From: Nitrospira sp.
Lineage (GTDB): Bacteria; Nitrospirota; Nitrospiria; Nitrospirales; Nitrospiraceae
Length of the DNA: 64,000 nt
Assembly (NCBI GenBank): GCA_016715825.1
Contig: JADJXO010000001.1
Span: 247,001 to 311,000, forward strand
Direction: 5' to 3'
Under the pieces are notes generated by a model. The model made no database searches. It worked only from the letters and a program-made list of their open reading frames with translations, and was not told where the DNA came from. This document shows positions 27,808-35,898 of this stretch, piece after piece. Position 1 is the first letter of the stretch; each line of letters begins with the position of its first letter. Position numbers and translations under genes: made by a program.

Positions 27808-28446
27808 CTAAGCTGGTGTAGTCAATGTGCATCCTTTCTTCACCTTGTCGTCATTGACGAGGTTCTGTCGCTGTTTGCCGAATCCTCTGGTTAGAATGTA
27901 GGTATGGGGAAGGTCAGGGAAGTTTGTATCCATCCATGCTTCAACGGATTTCCAGCATGCCCTGTCATCGTCGTTGGCGTCTTCTTGGTGAGCACGCTTA
28001 TACGCATCGGCGAATTGATCTGCAAGATCGTCACTTCCCTTTTCATATCCTACAAGCGCAAGAGCATATTGACCGCCCTCAATAATTTCTTTAGCTGCTA
28101 TACCTGTCGCGACATATTGTTCAATTCGAGCTGGGCCAAACCAGTTGTGAGCGAGATTGAAGGTGGCCAATGTTGATGCTGCATCCTTGGTAGTGGTGCC
28201 ACCTCGGTGTAGTTTTCCCCTGGCTTTCGTGTCTTCATCTTCAATCGGGACAAGGGCAACTTCGGCTCTTCGATACCCAAATGTGACTGCCGGGGTCTGC
28301 CCTTCATTCGGATCTCCTGGAGTTGCTTCTATTCCCATGAGCGTTCCTGTACCAACAAAGACTCGAGGGTGAGTACATGCAAAGATTGCTAGTGTTGTGA
28401 TCGTGATGGCCATGAGGGTAAGAAAGCGACTTGCTCCACTGTTCAT
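27808..28446 (-). CDS. Lipoprotein, paralogue A of the 28.5 kb pair
   Basis: From the ATG at 28446 (GAGGAGC upstream) a signal ending in 'TTLAIFAC' gives a ~212-residue lipoprotein. It contains 'AVTFGYRRAEVALVPIED', matching 'VVLGYKRAELAIIPADH' of the next gene upstream, so the two are paralogues. The rest (ARIEQYVATGIAAKEIIEGG ... FPDLPHTYILTRGFG) is not recognised. The open frame continues upstream into the C-terminal half of the neighbouring gene without a stop, because of the frameshift described there. Confidence 0.65.
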   Translation of the reverse strand: MNSGASRFLTLMAITITTLAIFACTHPRVFVGTGTLMGIEATPGDPNEGQTPAVTFGYRRAEVALVPIEDEDTKARGKLHRGGTTTKDAASTLATFNLAHNWFGPARIEQYVATGIAAKEIIEGGQYALALVGYEKGSDDLADQFADAYKRAHQEDANDDDRACWKSVEAWMDTNFPDLPHTYILTRGFGKQRQNLVNDDKVKKGCTLTTPA

Positions 28447-28448
28447 AG

Positions 28449-28949
28449 TTAGCTCCTCATTGTGGTATGTCCGGTTAGACAGTTCTTCTGTGATGCCCCG
28501 GTATGTGCGTTGTAAGACCGCTCGGGCAAAATGAGTTTGAATCGCTTCACTCTTGGCCGCTTTACGGGCTGCCATTCCAGTTGCAAAGATTGATCGTATT
28601 TGTAAACTGTCTTTGACGTCTTGAGAGGTCGATCTCGGAGTCTTGATCGTGTCTGTCCAGTCGTACAGTGATGGATTGCCATTACACAGAAATTGCTGAG
28701 CACGGCATAAGTGTCCTCAGTTTCTGTTGCGTCCTTATGATCAGCAGGAATAATAGCCAGCTCTGCGCGTTTGTATCCCAAGACCACCTTTGGTGGCTGG
28801 TTACCATCCTGAGAGGCGTCAATGCTAAACTTGGTCGCCGTGGCGAATACGAGATAGTTGTTACATCCTGAAAGCGTCACTGTGGCTACGATCAGGAATA
28901 TAATGGGCAGTAATGCTTTGCGAGCCCGGTGGATCTGGGTCATTGACAA
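28449..28949 (-). pseudogene. Lipoprotein, paralogue B, probably frameshifted
   Basis: Begins with a lipoprotein signal (LPIIFLIVATVTLSGC) and shares 'GYKRAELAIIPADH' with paralogue A. After 'TYAVLSNF' (~28690) the annotated frame becomes Arg/His-rich and unlikely, while the other frame reads 'SLYDWTDTIKTPRST' and 'MAARKAAKSEAIQTHFARAV', much more protein-like and comparable to 'QYVATGIAAKEI' of paralogue A. One base is probably missing there. The stop at 28449 is two bases before the ATG of paralogue A. Confidence 0.5.
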
Positions 28950-29094
28950 GCCTCCTGATTAAGAAAAGAGATAAATTCCGAAGTGTCTCTGGCAATCGAG
29001 AATCTCGTGCGAAGTGGGTTCTTCCGACCGTAACACAAGATGTAGTACGCGTTGTCCTGAGGTCTGTGTTGAGTGTTGGCTGAATAGCCAAGCG

Positions 29095-29541
29095 TTACAT
29101 ATGCGCCATCAGCCCTGCGCCCACTGATGCACCTAGGATAGTTCGGTCATAGAACTCGGGTGAGGCATGGTGGACCACTCGGCTATGCAGGAAGCTCCAC
29201 TGCCATCCATCCAAGGCTGTTGGAGTAGAGCACGATGGCACGAATAGTCCGGCGCACCACTCGAGGGTCGTCGGCTTGTCTAGCTCTGTTGGGTTTACTG
29301 CAAGTCGTTTCAGGAAGCCTAGGGTGAGTCCAACATGTTCACCACCCTCTGCAACCAGAGGGAAGATGGATTGAGTTTGCCAGAGGTAGGCCTTGCCCTG
29401 TGGTGGCTGATTTATTCGAACTAGAGTAGGACCCCAGAAGTGATCAGTGTCAGTGGTTCGCCATATACAGCCTGATATTGTGAGCAAGAGAGAAAGTGCA
29501 ACAAGACCATATGCTAGGTGCAACGATGTTGATGTCGTCAT
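29095..29541 (-). CDS. Lipoprotein of unknown function
   Basis: 148 residues with a clear lipoprotein signal (VALSLLLTISGC) at residues 13-25. The mature part includes 'GPTLVRINQPPQGKAYLWQTQSIFPLVAEGGEHVGLTLGFLKRL' and a C-terminal glycine-rich segment; no family recognised. It is the upstream-most member of the minus-strand lipoprotein/hydrolase island and may be its first gene. Confidence 0.6.
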   Translation of the reverse strand: MTTSTSLHLAYGLVALSLLLTISGCIWRTTDTDHFWGPTLVRINQPPQGKAYLWQTQSIFPLVAEGGEHVGLTLGFLKRLAVNPTELDKPTTLEWCAGLFVPSCSTPTALDGWQWSFLHSRVVHHASPEFYDRTILGASVGAGLMAHM

Positions 29542-29736
29542 GTGAGTCTCAAGAGCAAGTGATAGGTGGTCAGCGCTTTACTGAACTACGGAATCCTTTG
29601 CTATGTACGGTTGCCTTGATCTTCCATCCAATAGCTTTTCGAAGTGCTTACCAGCAAAGAACGGACCACGATGAGTACGCAAGAAATGCGTAAATCCCAA
29701 AGTATTACGTTGTTGCATGAGAATTGAAATTTGAGG

Positions 29737-29779
29737 GGTGAATCTTTTTAGATTCAGAGAGTATCTGAATCGATTCACC
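29737..29779. repeat. Nested hairpin in the 29542-30106 gap
   Basis: Outer arms GGTGAATC (29737-29744) and GATTCACC (29772-29779) enclose an inner hairpin GATTCAGA (29751-29758), loop GAGTA, TCTGAATC (29764-29771). The remainder of this 565-base gap has no gene I can support; a short open frame at 29578-29832 (minus) lacks family signatures and a ribosome site. Confidence 0.55.
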
Positions 29780-30106
29780 GTTCCTCTCTCGAACCGTCGT
29801 TGTCCGAGATAGGGCGTCACATCGACGAACATTCACACGCATTTCGAATACCACGTCGTGCTCAGAAGCGGCGGGATAGTAGCGCTAGGGAGACCGCAAT
29901 GATATGACTCTTTGGTTTAGGGAATGAAGAATCTATCGCAGACATCTAGACGGCCCTATTGCTACATCGGGCCTAATGGACCATCGGGATGTCTCGAGGA
30001 GATACGAGTGTAGCGGTGGTGTTGCGTGAGCGCGATCCTGCAGCGCAGCTGAGTTCTCCGCAACGACCTAAGTCAGGAGATGGTCATGGTGGAAAGCAGG
30101 CGGTGC

Positions 30107-30430
30107 TCAGGGGGCGAAAAGTTCCGCAAGCAGGGCGAGGGTGTGCGTTTGGGTGGAGTCATCGATCTTGCCCATGCGTTTGACGAGGCGGCTCTTGTCT
30201 ATGGTTCGGATCTGATCCAGCACAATCTGCCATGACTTGCCTTTGAACCGTATGGGTACACGAGTGGGATAGGACTTTCCCTTGGTCGTCATTGGAGCGA
30301 CGATGATGGTATCGATGTGCTGATTCATTTCGTCCGGTGAGATGACGAGGCAGGGGCGGGTCTTGCGAATTTCACGGCCTTCGGTGGGATCCAGGCGTAC
30401 CAGGAAGACATCGAAACGGGATGCTACCAC
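30107..30430 (-). CDS. mazF: MazF/PemK-type mRNA interferase toxin
   Basis: From the GTG at 30430 (GTGGTAG, overlapping the antitoxin stop) the protein reads 'RFDVFLVRLDPTEGREIRKTRPCLVISPDEMN', the canonical MazF/PemK start. It continues 'TIIVAPMTTKGKSYPTRVPIRFKGKSWQIVLDQIRTIDKSRLVKRMG', with the conserved Arg and Ser/Thr residues of the sequence-specific endoribonuclease. 107 residues, normal length. The ATG-less extension to 30451 was not used. Appears intact. Confidence 0.9.
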   Translation of the reverse strand: MVASRFDVFLVRLDPTEGREIRKTRPCLVISPDEMNQHIDTIIVAPMTTKGKSYPTRVPIRFKGKSWQIVLDQIRTIDKSRLVKRMGKIDDSTQTHTLALLAELFAP

Positions 30431-30678
30431 GTCCAATCTTTTCGGTCCCACTTGGAGGTCGAGGCGGACTCGGAATCCAAGAGTTGGTCATCCTCATGGC
30501 GATGCATTTGCTCAAAGGCTTGGCTCCACCCAGCTCGTGCCTTTGAAACCGACCGAATGACGAGTTGTCCTTGCCGGATTTCTAGATCGACGGCTCCGTG
30601 CAGGTGGCACTGCTCAATCACAGTCTTCGGAATCCGGATGCCTTGAGAATTTCCGATTCTGACAACCCGTGCTTTCAT
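30424..30678 (-). CDS. mazE: MazE/AbrB-type antitoxin
   Basis: 84 residues from the ATG at 30678 with GGAGG upstream. The swapped-hairpin DNA-binding fold reads 'KARVVRIGNSQGIRIPKTVIEQCHLHGAVDLEIRQGQLVI', followed by an acidic tail rich in Asp/Glu and Trp (DDQLLDSES ... KDWTW) that would occupy the MazF active site. It overlaps mazF by 7 bases. Confidence 0.88.
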   Translation of the reverse strand: MKARVVRIGNSQGIRIPKTVIEQCHLHGAVDLEIRQGQLVIRSVSKARAGWSQAFEQMHRHEDDQLLDSESASTSKWDRKDWTW

Positions 30679-30711
30679 CGCGCCTCCTTCGTGTAGCGTC
30701 CCCTTCCAGTT

Positions 30712-30743
30712 AGTAATTACATTGGCATTACTGCTTTTGTCAA
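30712..30743 (-). promoter_or_regulatory. mazEF promoter with overlapping inverted repeat
   Basis: On the minus strand TTGACA (30743-30738), 16-base spacer, TGTAAT (30721-30716). An inverted repeat AGTAAT/ATTACT (30712-30717 and 30727-30732) covers the -10 box and part of the spacer, a plausible MazE autoregulation site, 35 bases upstream of the mazE ATG. Nothing else is evident in 30744-31041. Confidence 0.6.
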
Positions 30744-31041
30744 GCTTGCCGGCGAGGTCATTTTTTGAGAAGGCCTTCGCTGAGATCATCTGCAACGGCA
30801 GTCCAAACGAAGAGGCTGAGGCAGCTGACGGTATCAGAATCAGGTATCACGAGAACGTTGTTCTGCAGGGACTGCGAGCAGTAGGGCAGCGCAGCACGAC
30901 TGTATTACTGTGAGACAGTCATGATGTGAAGGTTCGCTCTTCGAAAGAACCGGGATGATTTTATTTCCACCTAAGTGTTAGATTGAATGTCTTCGACGTC
31001 ACCGTCGTGGGATCCATCCATTCACAGAGGAGGAATAGACT

Positions 31042-31440
31042 ATGGGATTGTTTGGCGCAATTATGGAAAAGCTTGGGTTCGGTCAGGCCGCGGCACAAGC
31101 AGCCACACCGCCACCGACGACCGCTCCCACTGCGGCGCCTGCTGCTGCACCGGCTGCTCCGAAGCCGACTGCGATGTCGGCTGTCGACGTTGTCGGTAAA
31201 CTAGAGGGACTTGCGGCGAAGAATCCGCAGAAGCTGAATTGGAAGAGCTCAATCGTGGATTTGATGAAGCTCTTGAATTTGGACAGCAGTCTCACGGCAC
31301 GCAAAGAGCTCGCGACTGAGTTGGGCTGCCCCGCCGAGAAGATGAGCGATTCAGCGCAGATGAACATATGGTTGCACAAGGCGGTGCTGCAGAAATTGGC
31401 GGCCAATGGGGGGAACGTCCCTAAAGAGCTGTTGGATTGA
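31042..31440 (+). CDS. DUF3597 domain protein
   Basis: 132 residues: a short N-terminal amphipathic stretch (GLFGAIMEKLGFG), an Ala/Pro/Thr-rich linker (residues ~18-48), then the DUF3597 domain 'VDVVGKLEGLAAKNPQKLNWKSSIVDLMKLLNLDSSL ... LATELGC ... SAQMNIWLHKAVLQKLAANGG'. Members contain a LysM-like/peptidoglycan-linked N-terminus in other bacteria; the function is unknown. The ATG follows GAGGAGG. A strong hairpin lies just after the stop. Confidence 0.85.
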   Translation: MGLFGAIMEKLGFGQAAAQAATPPPTTAPTAAPAAAPAAPKPTAMSAVDVVGKLEGLAAKNPQKLNWKSSIVDLMKLLNLDSSLTARKELATELGCPAEKMSDSAQMNIWLHKAVLQKLAANGGNVPKELLD

Positions 31441-31449
31441 ACGGACCCA

Positions 31450-31479
31450 CGAGCGAGGGAACGTCAGTTCCCTCGCTCG
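31450..31479. terminator. Bidirectional hairpin terminator between convergent genes
   Basis: A perfect 13-base stem, CGAGCGAGGGAAC and GTTCCCTCGCTCG, with a GTCA loop. It lies 10 bases after the DUF3597 stop and includes the last codons of the convergent bactofilin gene. No clear T-run follows. Confidence 0.6.
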
Positions 31480-31916
31480 GTGTCGACTAGAATCGGACGA
31501 GAGACATTCAGCCGTTGAGGCGCTTCGGTAATGACTAAGGGAGTCTGTTCAAGTTCATCGACGACTGGGTGGGAGCCCATGTCGATCGAGCCCTTGAAGT
31601 AGGCCCCTTCTTCCATTGAAAAGGATGGAGCGCAGACGTCGCCGAGCAGGATTGCAGACTTGAGCAACTGAATCTTCCCAGTCGCCGTGACGTTCCCATG
31701 GATTTTGCCCCGGTTCACGACGGTTTCCGCAATGATGGTGCCTCGAATCGTTGCATTTTCCCCGATCACCAACATGCCTTTGGCATGAATTTCTCCCTCG
31801 ATCGAGCTGTCGAGTTGCACGGTGCTATGAAAATGGACGATGCCTTTGAACGTGACGTCTTTGCCGAGAACCGTAAAATTGCCGCTCTCGTTCTCGTCTT
31901 TCTTTTTGTCCCACAT
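31464..31916 (-). CDS. Bactofilin
   Basis: 150 residues from the ATG at 31916. The beta-helix bactofilin core shows repeating short strands: 'FTVLGKDVTFKGIVHFHSTVQLDSSIEGEIHAKGMLVIGENATIRGTIIAETVVNRGKIHGNVTATGKIQLLKSAILLGDVCAPSFSMEEGAYFKGSID'. Bactofilins polymerise without nucleotide and position envelope or cell-wall machinery. The N-terminal tail (DKKKDENES) is the usual short flexible leader. Monocistronic. Confidence 0.92.
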   Translation of the reverse strand: MWDKKKDENESGNFTVLGKDVTFKGIVHFHSTVQLDSSIEGEIHAKGMLVIGENATIRGTIIAETVVNRGKIHGNVTATGKIQLLKSAILLGDVCAPSFSMEEGAYFKGSIDMGSHPVVDELEQTPLVITEAPQRLNVSRPILVDTERGN

Positions 31917-32092
31917 AATGACGATCCTCTGGTAGACGGCAAATGAGTCGCCCTGCATCTGCCTGTAATGGGTGATGCAAGTCGATCACAGCATGACGGG
32001 GCTTCGCGCCATGGCTGCGTAAAATCAAGGACAAGATACAGCAGACAGAGAGGAGAAGCAAAGGCTCATTTGCTGAAAGGCCTGATTGGCGG

Positions 32093-32379
32093 TTAGTTGT
32101 TGTGAGGCGGGTGAGGCCGATCTTGTTGCTTTTCTGAGTTATTCGAACCGATGGACGTCAGAGTCTCTCCGACTGCAGCGCCAATCTTGGGGGGGTCCGT
32201 CTCGATATTCCGTGCGGCGCTGCGTACCCCATGTGTGAGACCTTCAACGGTCAGACTGTGCCAGGCTCAGCCTGCTGCGGCTGAGCTGTCTGGCATTCAG
32301 CCGCACCGACAGCATTGCCCTTAACGAGAAGAATAGTCAGAAGTCCACGAGGAATGATTGTCACAGCCGGTCGAAGCAT
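32093..32379 (-). pseudogene. Small secreted protein, frameshifted
   Basis: The minus strand from an ATG near 32379 encodes 'MLRPAVTIIPRGLLTILLVKG' (signal-like) and 'CQTAQPQQAEPGTV' then stops. The next frame, without a start of its own, continues 'LTVEGLTHGVRSAARNIE' and 'PKIGAAVGETLTSIGSNNSE' to a TAA at 32093. The two halves read as one ~95-residue protein with one base displaced near 32255. A 7-base-stem hairpin (CTCAGCC/GGCTGAG, 32266-32285) lies in the coding part. No family recognised. Nothing else is visible in 31917-32497. Confidence 0.45.
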
Positions 32380-32497
32380 GGCAAGACGATACCGCACGCA
32401 AATGAAGGCTCTGTCTCGATTTGCCGGTTGGAGTATTCGGCTGGGATCACGTATGATTGCCTTCGTTGGCACCATGGATATCAGGAGACTGTAGGGA

Positions 32498-32881
32498 ATG
32501 GATGTAGATACCTCATCACGCTGGTTGGTCTTGATCGGTTGTGTCAGCGCTGGAGTGGGAGTAGCAGCCGGCGCATTCGGCGCTCATATGCTCAAGGAGA
32601 TTCTGGAGCCACCGATGTTGGCTGTGTACGATACGGCGACCCGCTATCAGATGTACCATGCCTTCGGTCTGGTATTGACTGGACTCGTCGTTCGTGTCGG
32701 GCGCGATGCAGGTGCCGCCAAGGCTGGGTGGTTGTTTCTGGCGGGGACGTTCTTGTTCTGCGGCAGTCTGTATGGCGTGTCGCTTCTGGGCATTCGGTGG
32801 CTGGGGGCGGTGACGCCGGTTGGAGGTGTATTGTTTATTGTAGGTTGGCTGGTGTTGGGTTGGCGTGGATTGAAAGGTTGA
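32498..32881 (+). CDS. DUF423 family membrane protein
   Basis: 127 residues with four predicted transmembrane helices. Family signatures are 'GCVSAGVGVAAGAFGAHMLK' in the first helix and 'YDTATRYQMYHAFGLVLTGL' before the second, then 'FLAGTFLFCGSLYGVSLLG' and 'AVTPVGGVLFIVGWLVLG'. This is the YgdD/YwdK group, of unknown function. It is convergent with the next gene (7 bases between stops). Confidence 0.88.
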   Translation: MDVDTSSRWLVLIGCVSAGVGVAAGAFGAHMLKEILEPPMLAVYDTATRYQMYHAFGLVLTGLVVRVGRDAGAAKAGWLFLAGTFLFCGSLYGVSLLGIRWLGAVTPVGGVLFIVGWLVLGWRGLKG

Positions 32882-32887
32882 AGAAGG

Positions 32888-33874
32888 TTAGGGTTGGCAG
32901 GCGGCTGTTCGCTTGCCGGTAATCGATCCCCATCCTCCGGTATTGTTCACAAACGACCCTTCGACCTTCGCATCACCTTTCACGAACAGCAGGCTGTCTT
33001 CTTGAATGCGCCCGTTGTTCTCCCACCTTAAATAAATGGCATCGCCTAGAACAATAGTCTCGGCTGGGGTTGCGGCATGGGTCGACGTGTGTCCCGCCGG
33101 AGGAAACATGACAACCGCCTTCTGGTCTCCATGGTTCTGATGATTGTGGATCGTCCATTGCCAGGTTCCACAGAGCCGAGCCTCGCCCTTTCTCTGTCGA
33201 ATACGATCTTTCCATCCCCGGACATCCCACCAGGCCTTAGTTGCCCGCTGACTGGCCTCAAATGCCGTGCGTTGCGCAACCAGTAACAGGTTGGTCTGGT
33301 GCTGGTCCGCAGGCATCTCAGAGGTTGCCGTAGCCGGGTGTTCTTGCGCACGACGGAAGAAGTCCTCGAGTGGTGCACTCCTGGCGCGAGTTCGCAGCCA
33401 CTCTTGCCTGACTTCAGAAAACGCGGTGGCGGTGGATGGTTGGCGTGCGTCACGGTCGACGGTATCAGCGAGTTGCCACAGGGCCAGCGCGCTCATCAAC
33501 GCAAAGACCGATTCCGATAACTCCGCCAATCTGAGTTCCTTGACGAGTTGACTCGGGAGTCGTTTGGCTCCCAATGCTCCTGCGGCATCTTTCAAACCAA
33601 GTGCTGGTCCGACGGCCGTGGTGAAGAGCGTCATGGCTTGTTCATCCGACTCGACCGCCGCGAGTTGATCGGCTTGCTGGGCGACCACATCGGCTAACAG
33701 CATGGGGGATGCGGGTTCCGCTGACGATACGAGTGGAGCGAGGAAGGTCACGAATCCTGCCAGCAGGACCCCGCTCGCCACGGGGAGCGGACCACACCGC
33801 CGAGTTCGAAGGGGGCGTCGGCCATGAACCTCTGAATGAATCAGGTGGAGGAGCGGGCGTTTGCTTCGCGTCAT
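32888..33874 (-). CDS. Secreted protein of unknown function
   Basis: About 328 residues from the ATG at 33874, which overlaps the stop of the dienelactone-hydrolase gene (ATGA), so it is translationally coupled to it. An N-terminal signal region (LPVASGVLLAGFVTFLAPLVSSA) follows a basic stretch. The middle is helical and Ala-rich; the C-terminal ~110 residues (CGTWQWTIHNHQ ... AIYLRWENNGRIQEDSLLFVKGDAKVEGSFVNNTGGWGSITGKR) look like a beta-rich extracellular domain. No family recognised. Confidence 0.65.
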   Translation of the reverse strand: MTRSKRPLLHLIHSEVHGRRPLRTRRCGPLPVASGVLLAGFVTFLAPLVSSAEPASPMLLADVVAQQADQLAAVESDEQAMTLFTTAVGPALGLKDAAGALGAKRLPSQLVKELRLAELSESVFALMSALALWQLADTVDRDARQPSTATAFSEVRQEWLRTRARSAPLEDFFRRAQEHPATATSEMPADQHQTNLLLVAQRTAFEASQRATKAWWDVRGWKDRIRQRKGEARLCGTWQWTIHNHQNHGDQKAVVMFPPAGHTSTHAATPAETIVLGDAIYLRWENNGRIQEDSLLFVKGDAKVEGSFVNNTGGWGSITGKRTAACQP

Positions 33875-34671
33875 GTTCCGTGGAAGCAAGACTTCAAAAA
33901 ACTCGCGGTTCGTTCCCAGGCAAGGGCGGAACTGTCTGCGTCATATGCGCTTGGTTTCATCTCATTACAAAAGGCATGGGCCGCTTCTGGGTACCCCTGA
34001 ATCTCGACCCGTTTGGCATAATGTGCCGCGGTCTGTCGCAATGCTTCCACATCGTTCGCGCTGACCGATGGATCGTTCCCCGCCTGGTGGTAGAGAACCG
34101 GAGCAAAGAGATCCTTCAGCTGTTCGTTGGAAGCGAGCATCGTGCCGTAATAGGACACTGCCGCGCGTAGGCGCTTCCGCTGACAGGCGAACTTCAGCGC
34201 ATAGGATCCGCCCATTCCGTACCCGACGACTCCGTGGATATTCTTCTTTGCGATGTTCCGAATATTGAGGTATTCGCAGCACGAATTAATATCGGTGAGA
34301 ACGTCCGTCTCATTCTGCCGTTCCAGTAGGGCAGCTGCGACATCGTCGTTGGCGGTCACCATCCCGCCCAACCGGCCATAGAGATTCGGAACGATCACCA
34401 TGTATCCTTCGCAAGCGAGCCGGGCTCCCAGGTCCTTGATCTGCCCCGTCAAGCCCCACCGATCATGCAAGAGCACCAGCCCTGGATAGGTGCCTGAGGT
34501 TTGGGGCCAGAAGAGGAGACAATCGACTTGATGCGCCTTGGGCATTCTCGACTTGAAGTAAGGGTCGACCATCTGATCGCTATGGGTGGGGATCGGCACA
34601 CCGCTTGGAAAGCGGGCGGTCCCTGTTCCAATCTGGTCCAACGTGAATGGTGCGGAGTGTGTCGTGAGCAT
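33871..34671 (-). CDS. Dienelactone hydrolase-family protein lacking the nucleophile
   Basis: 266 residues from the ATG at 34671. The fold is dienelactone hydrolase ('YPGLVLLHDRWGLTGQIKDLGARLACEGYMVIVPNLYG'). The nucleophile elbow reads 'GVVGYGMGGSYAL', with Gly where the family has Cys (or Ser), while 'HQAGNDPSV' (Asp) and 'PEAAHAF' (His) are kept. It may therefore be non-hydrolytic or use another residue. Overlaps the downstream secreted protein gene by 4 bases. Confidence 0.8.
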   Translation of the reverse strand: MLTTHSAPFTLDQIGTGTARFPSGVPIPTHSDQMVDPYFKSRMPKAHQVDCLLFWPQTSGTYPGLVLLHDRWGLTGQIKDLGARLACEGYMVIVPNLYGRLGGMVTANDDVAAALLERQNETDVLTDINSCCEYLNIRNIAKKNIHGVVGYGMGGSYALKFACQRKRLRAAVSYYGTMLASNEQLKDLFAPVLYHQAGNDPSVSANDVEALRQTAAHYAKRVEIQGYPEAAHAFCNEMKPSAYDADSSALAWERTASFLKSCFHGT

Positions 34672-34804
34672 GGTTCGACAATCCTTCGAGACGCGGCCTT
34701 GCACTCAGTGTGAAGTTACTATATGAAGCGGCTTGCGAGAATGTCAAATTCGTGCCGGGGCTCTGTTCTGATGTGCGATGGCACTCAGCCAATGGGAAAG
34801 ACGT

Positions 34805-35788
34805 ATGGCTTCTGACCGTATCGGAGTCGGGTTGATTGGAGTTGGCCGGCATGGGCTGCGCTATGCCCATCACATCGTGCACGACCTCCCAACCGCGTCC
34901 CTTCGGGCCGTGTGTCGTCGACATCCTGAGCAGGGATTCGACCTGTCCGGAGCCCCACCCATCAAGGTCTACGGAAAGGCTGAGTTGCTGATCGCCGATC
35001 CCACAGTTGATGCGATCGTCGTCGTCACTCCTCCCCTATTCGCCTCGGTCATCTGCCGGTTGGCCGTTGAAGCCGGTAAACCACTGTTAATCGAAAAGCC
35101 GCTGGCCACGACGGTTGCCGACGCCCGTGCGATGGTCAGGATGGCTCGCGACTCCGCGGTCCCGCTGATGACCGCGCAAACCCTCCGGTTCGACCACACG
35201 ATTCAACGGATGATGGAACTGAAGTCGCATATCGGACGGTCCGAACGCATCCATCTCATCAGTCGCATTGAAAAAAGGACCACGGCGCCGGACCATGCCG
35301 ATGGGTATGGCAGGCGGGGGGCGTTGCTTGAGATTGGTGTCCACATGCTTGATCTCGTCCGGTTCATGACAGGCGAAGAGGTGGGGGAGGTGCGCTGCAC
35401 GATGGACGTGCGCCCAGATACATCACCGGAAACCGCTGCGTCGATTCGCCTGGTTACCTCCGGGGGAACCATTTGCCAGATCGAAATCGCCCGCGTGTCG
35501 ACGGGACGGGTTAGCCGAGCGGACTGGTGGGGTTCGCAGGGCCGACTCGCCGTCGACTGGCGAACCTGTCGAGTCAGCTGCCACGATGCCGCCGGGACGC
35601 ACGAGTTTGAGGTGCCTCCCTCGCAAACCGTCCTTGCCGCAGTGACCGCCTTCCTGCAGGCTGTGAGAGACGGTGCTCCGATGCCTGTTACGGGAGAGGA
35701 TGGATGTCGAGCCGTAGAAATCGCCGAAGCCTGTTATCGGTCGGCACAACTCGGTGGGGCTTCGGTCATCGTAGATCGTCATTCGTGA
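34805..35788 (+). CDS. Gfo/Idh/MocA family NAD(P)-dependent oxidoreductase
   Basis: 327 residues. The N-terminal Rossmann fold begins 'IGVGLIGVGRHGLRYAHHI' (GxGxxG). The family signature 'KPLLIEKPLATTVADARAM' includes the catalytic EKP. The C-terminal alpha/beta domain has 'GALLEIGVHMLDLVRFMTGEEV' with the His-Asp pair, and ends with 'PVTGEDGCRAVEIAEACYRSA'. The ATG at 34805 follows GGGAAAG; the upstream start at 34778 is less likely. Substrate probably a sugar or cyclitol derivative, not deducible here. Monocistronic. Confidence 0.9.
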   Translation: MASDRIGVGLIGVGRHGLRYAHHIVHDLPTASLRAVCRRHPEQGFDLSGAPPIKVYGKAELLIADPTVDAIVVVTPPLFASVICRLAVEAGKPLLIEKPLATTVADARAMVRMARDSAVPLMTAQTLRFDHTIQRMMELKSHIGRSERIHLISRIEKRTTAPDHADGYGRRGALLEIGVHMLDLVRFMTGEEVGEVRCTMDVRPDTSPETAASIRLVTSGGTICQIEIARVSTGRVSRADWWGSQGRLAVDWRTCRVSCHDAAGTHEFEVPPSQTVLAAVTAFLQAVRDGAPMPVTGEDGCRAVEIAEACYRSAQLGGASVIVDRHS

Positions 35789-35806
35789 AGCACATCTCAC
35801 ACCTGC

Positions 35807-35837
35807 AAGTTTCAGGTTGCGCCACAACTTGAAACTT
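35807..35837. terminator. Hairpin between convergent genes
   Basis: AAGTTTCAGGTTG, 5-base loop, CAACTTGAAACTT (12 of 13 paired). It lies between the oxidoreductase and Lrp-like genes. A similar GTTTC-rich imperfect hairpin occurs at about 36207-36258. Confidence 0.5.
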
Positions 35838-35898
35838 TAGACTTGAGACTTGCAACTCGTTTGACGCTCCACGCGATACGGTTGTATCGTTACGCAGA

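Noticed and set aside
29578..29832. 84-codon minus-strand frame in the 29.5-30.1 kb gap
   Set aside because: Covers the nested hairpin, lacks a ribosome site and any family signature.
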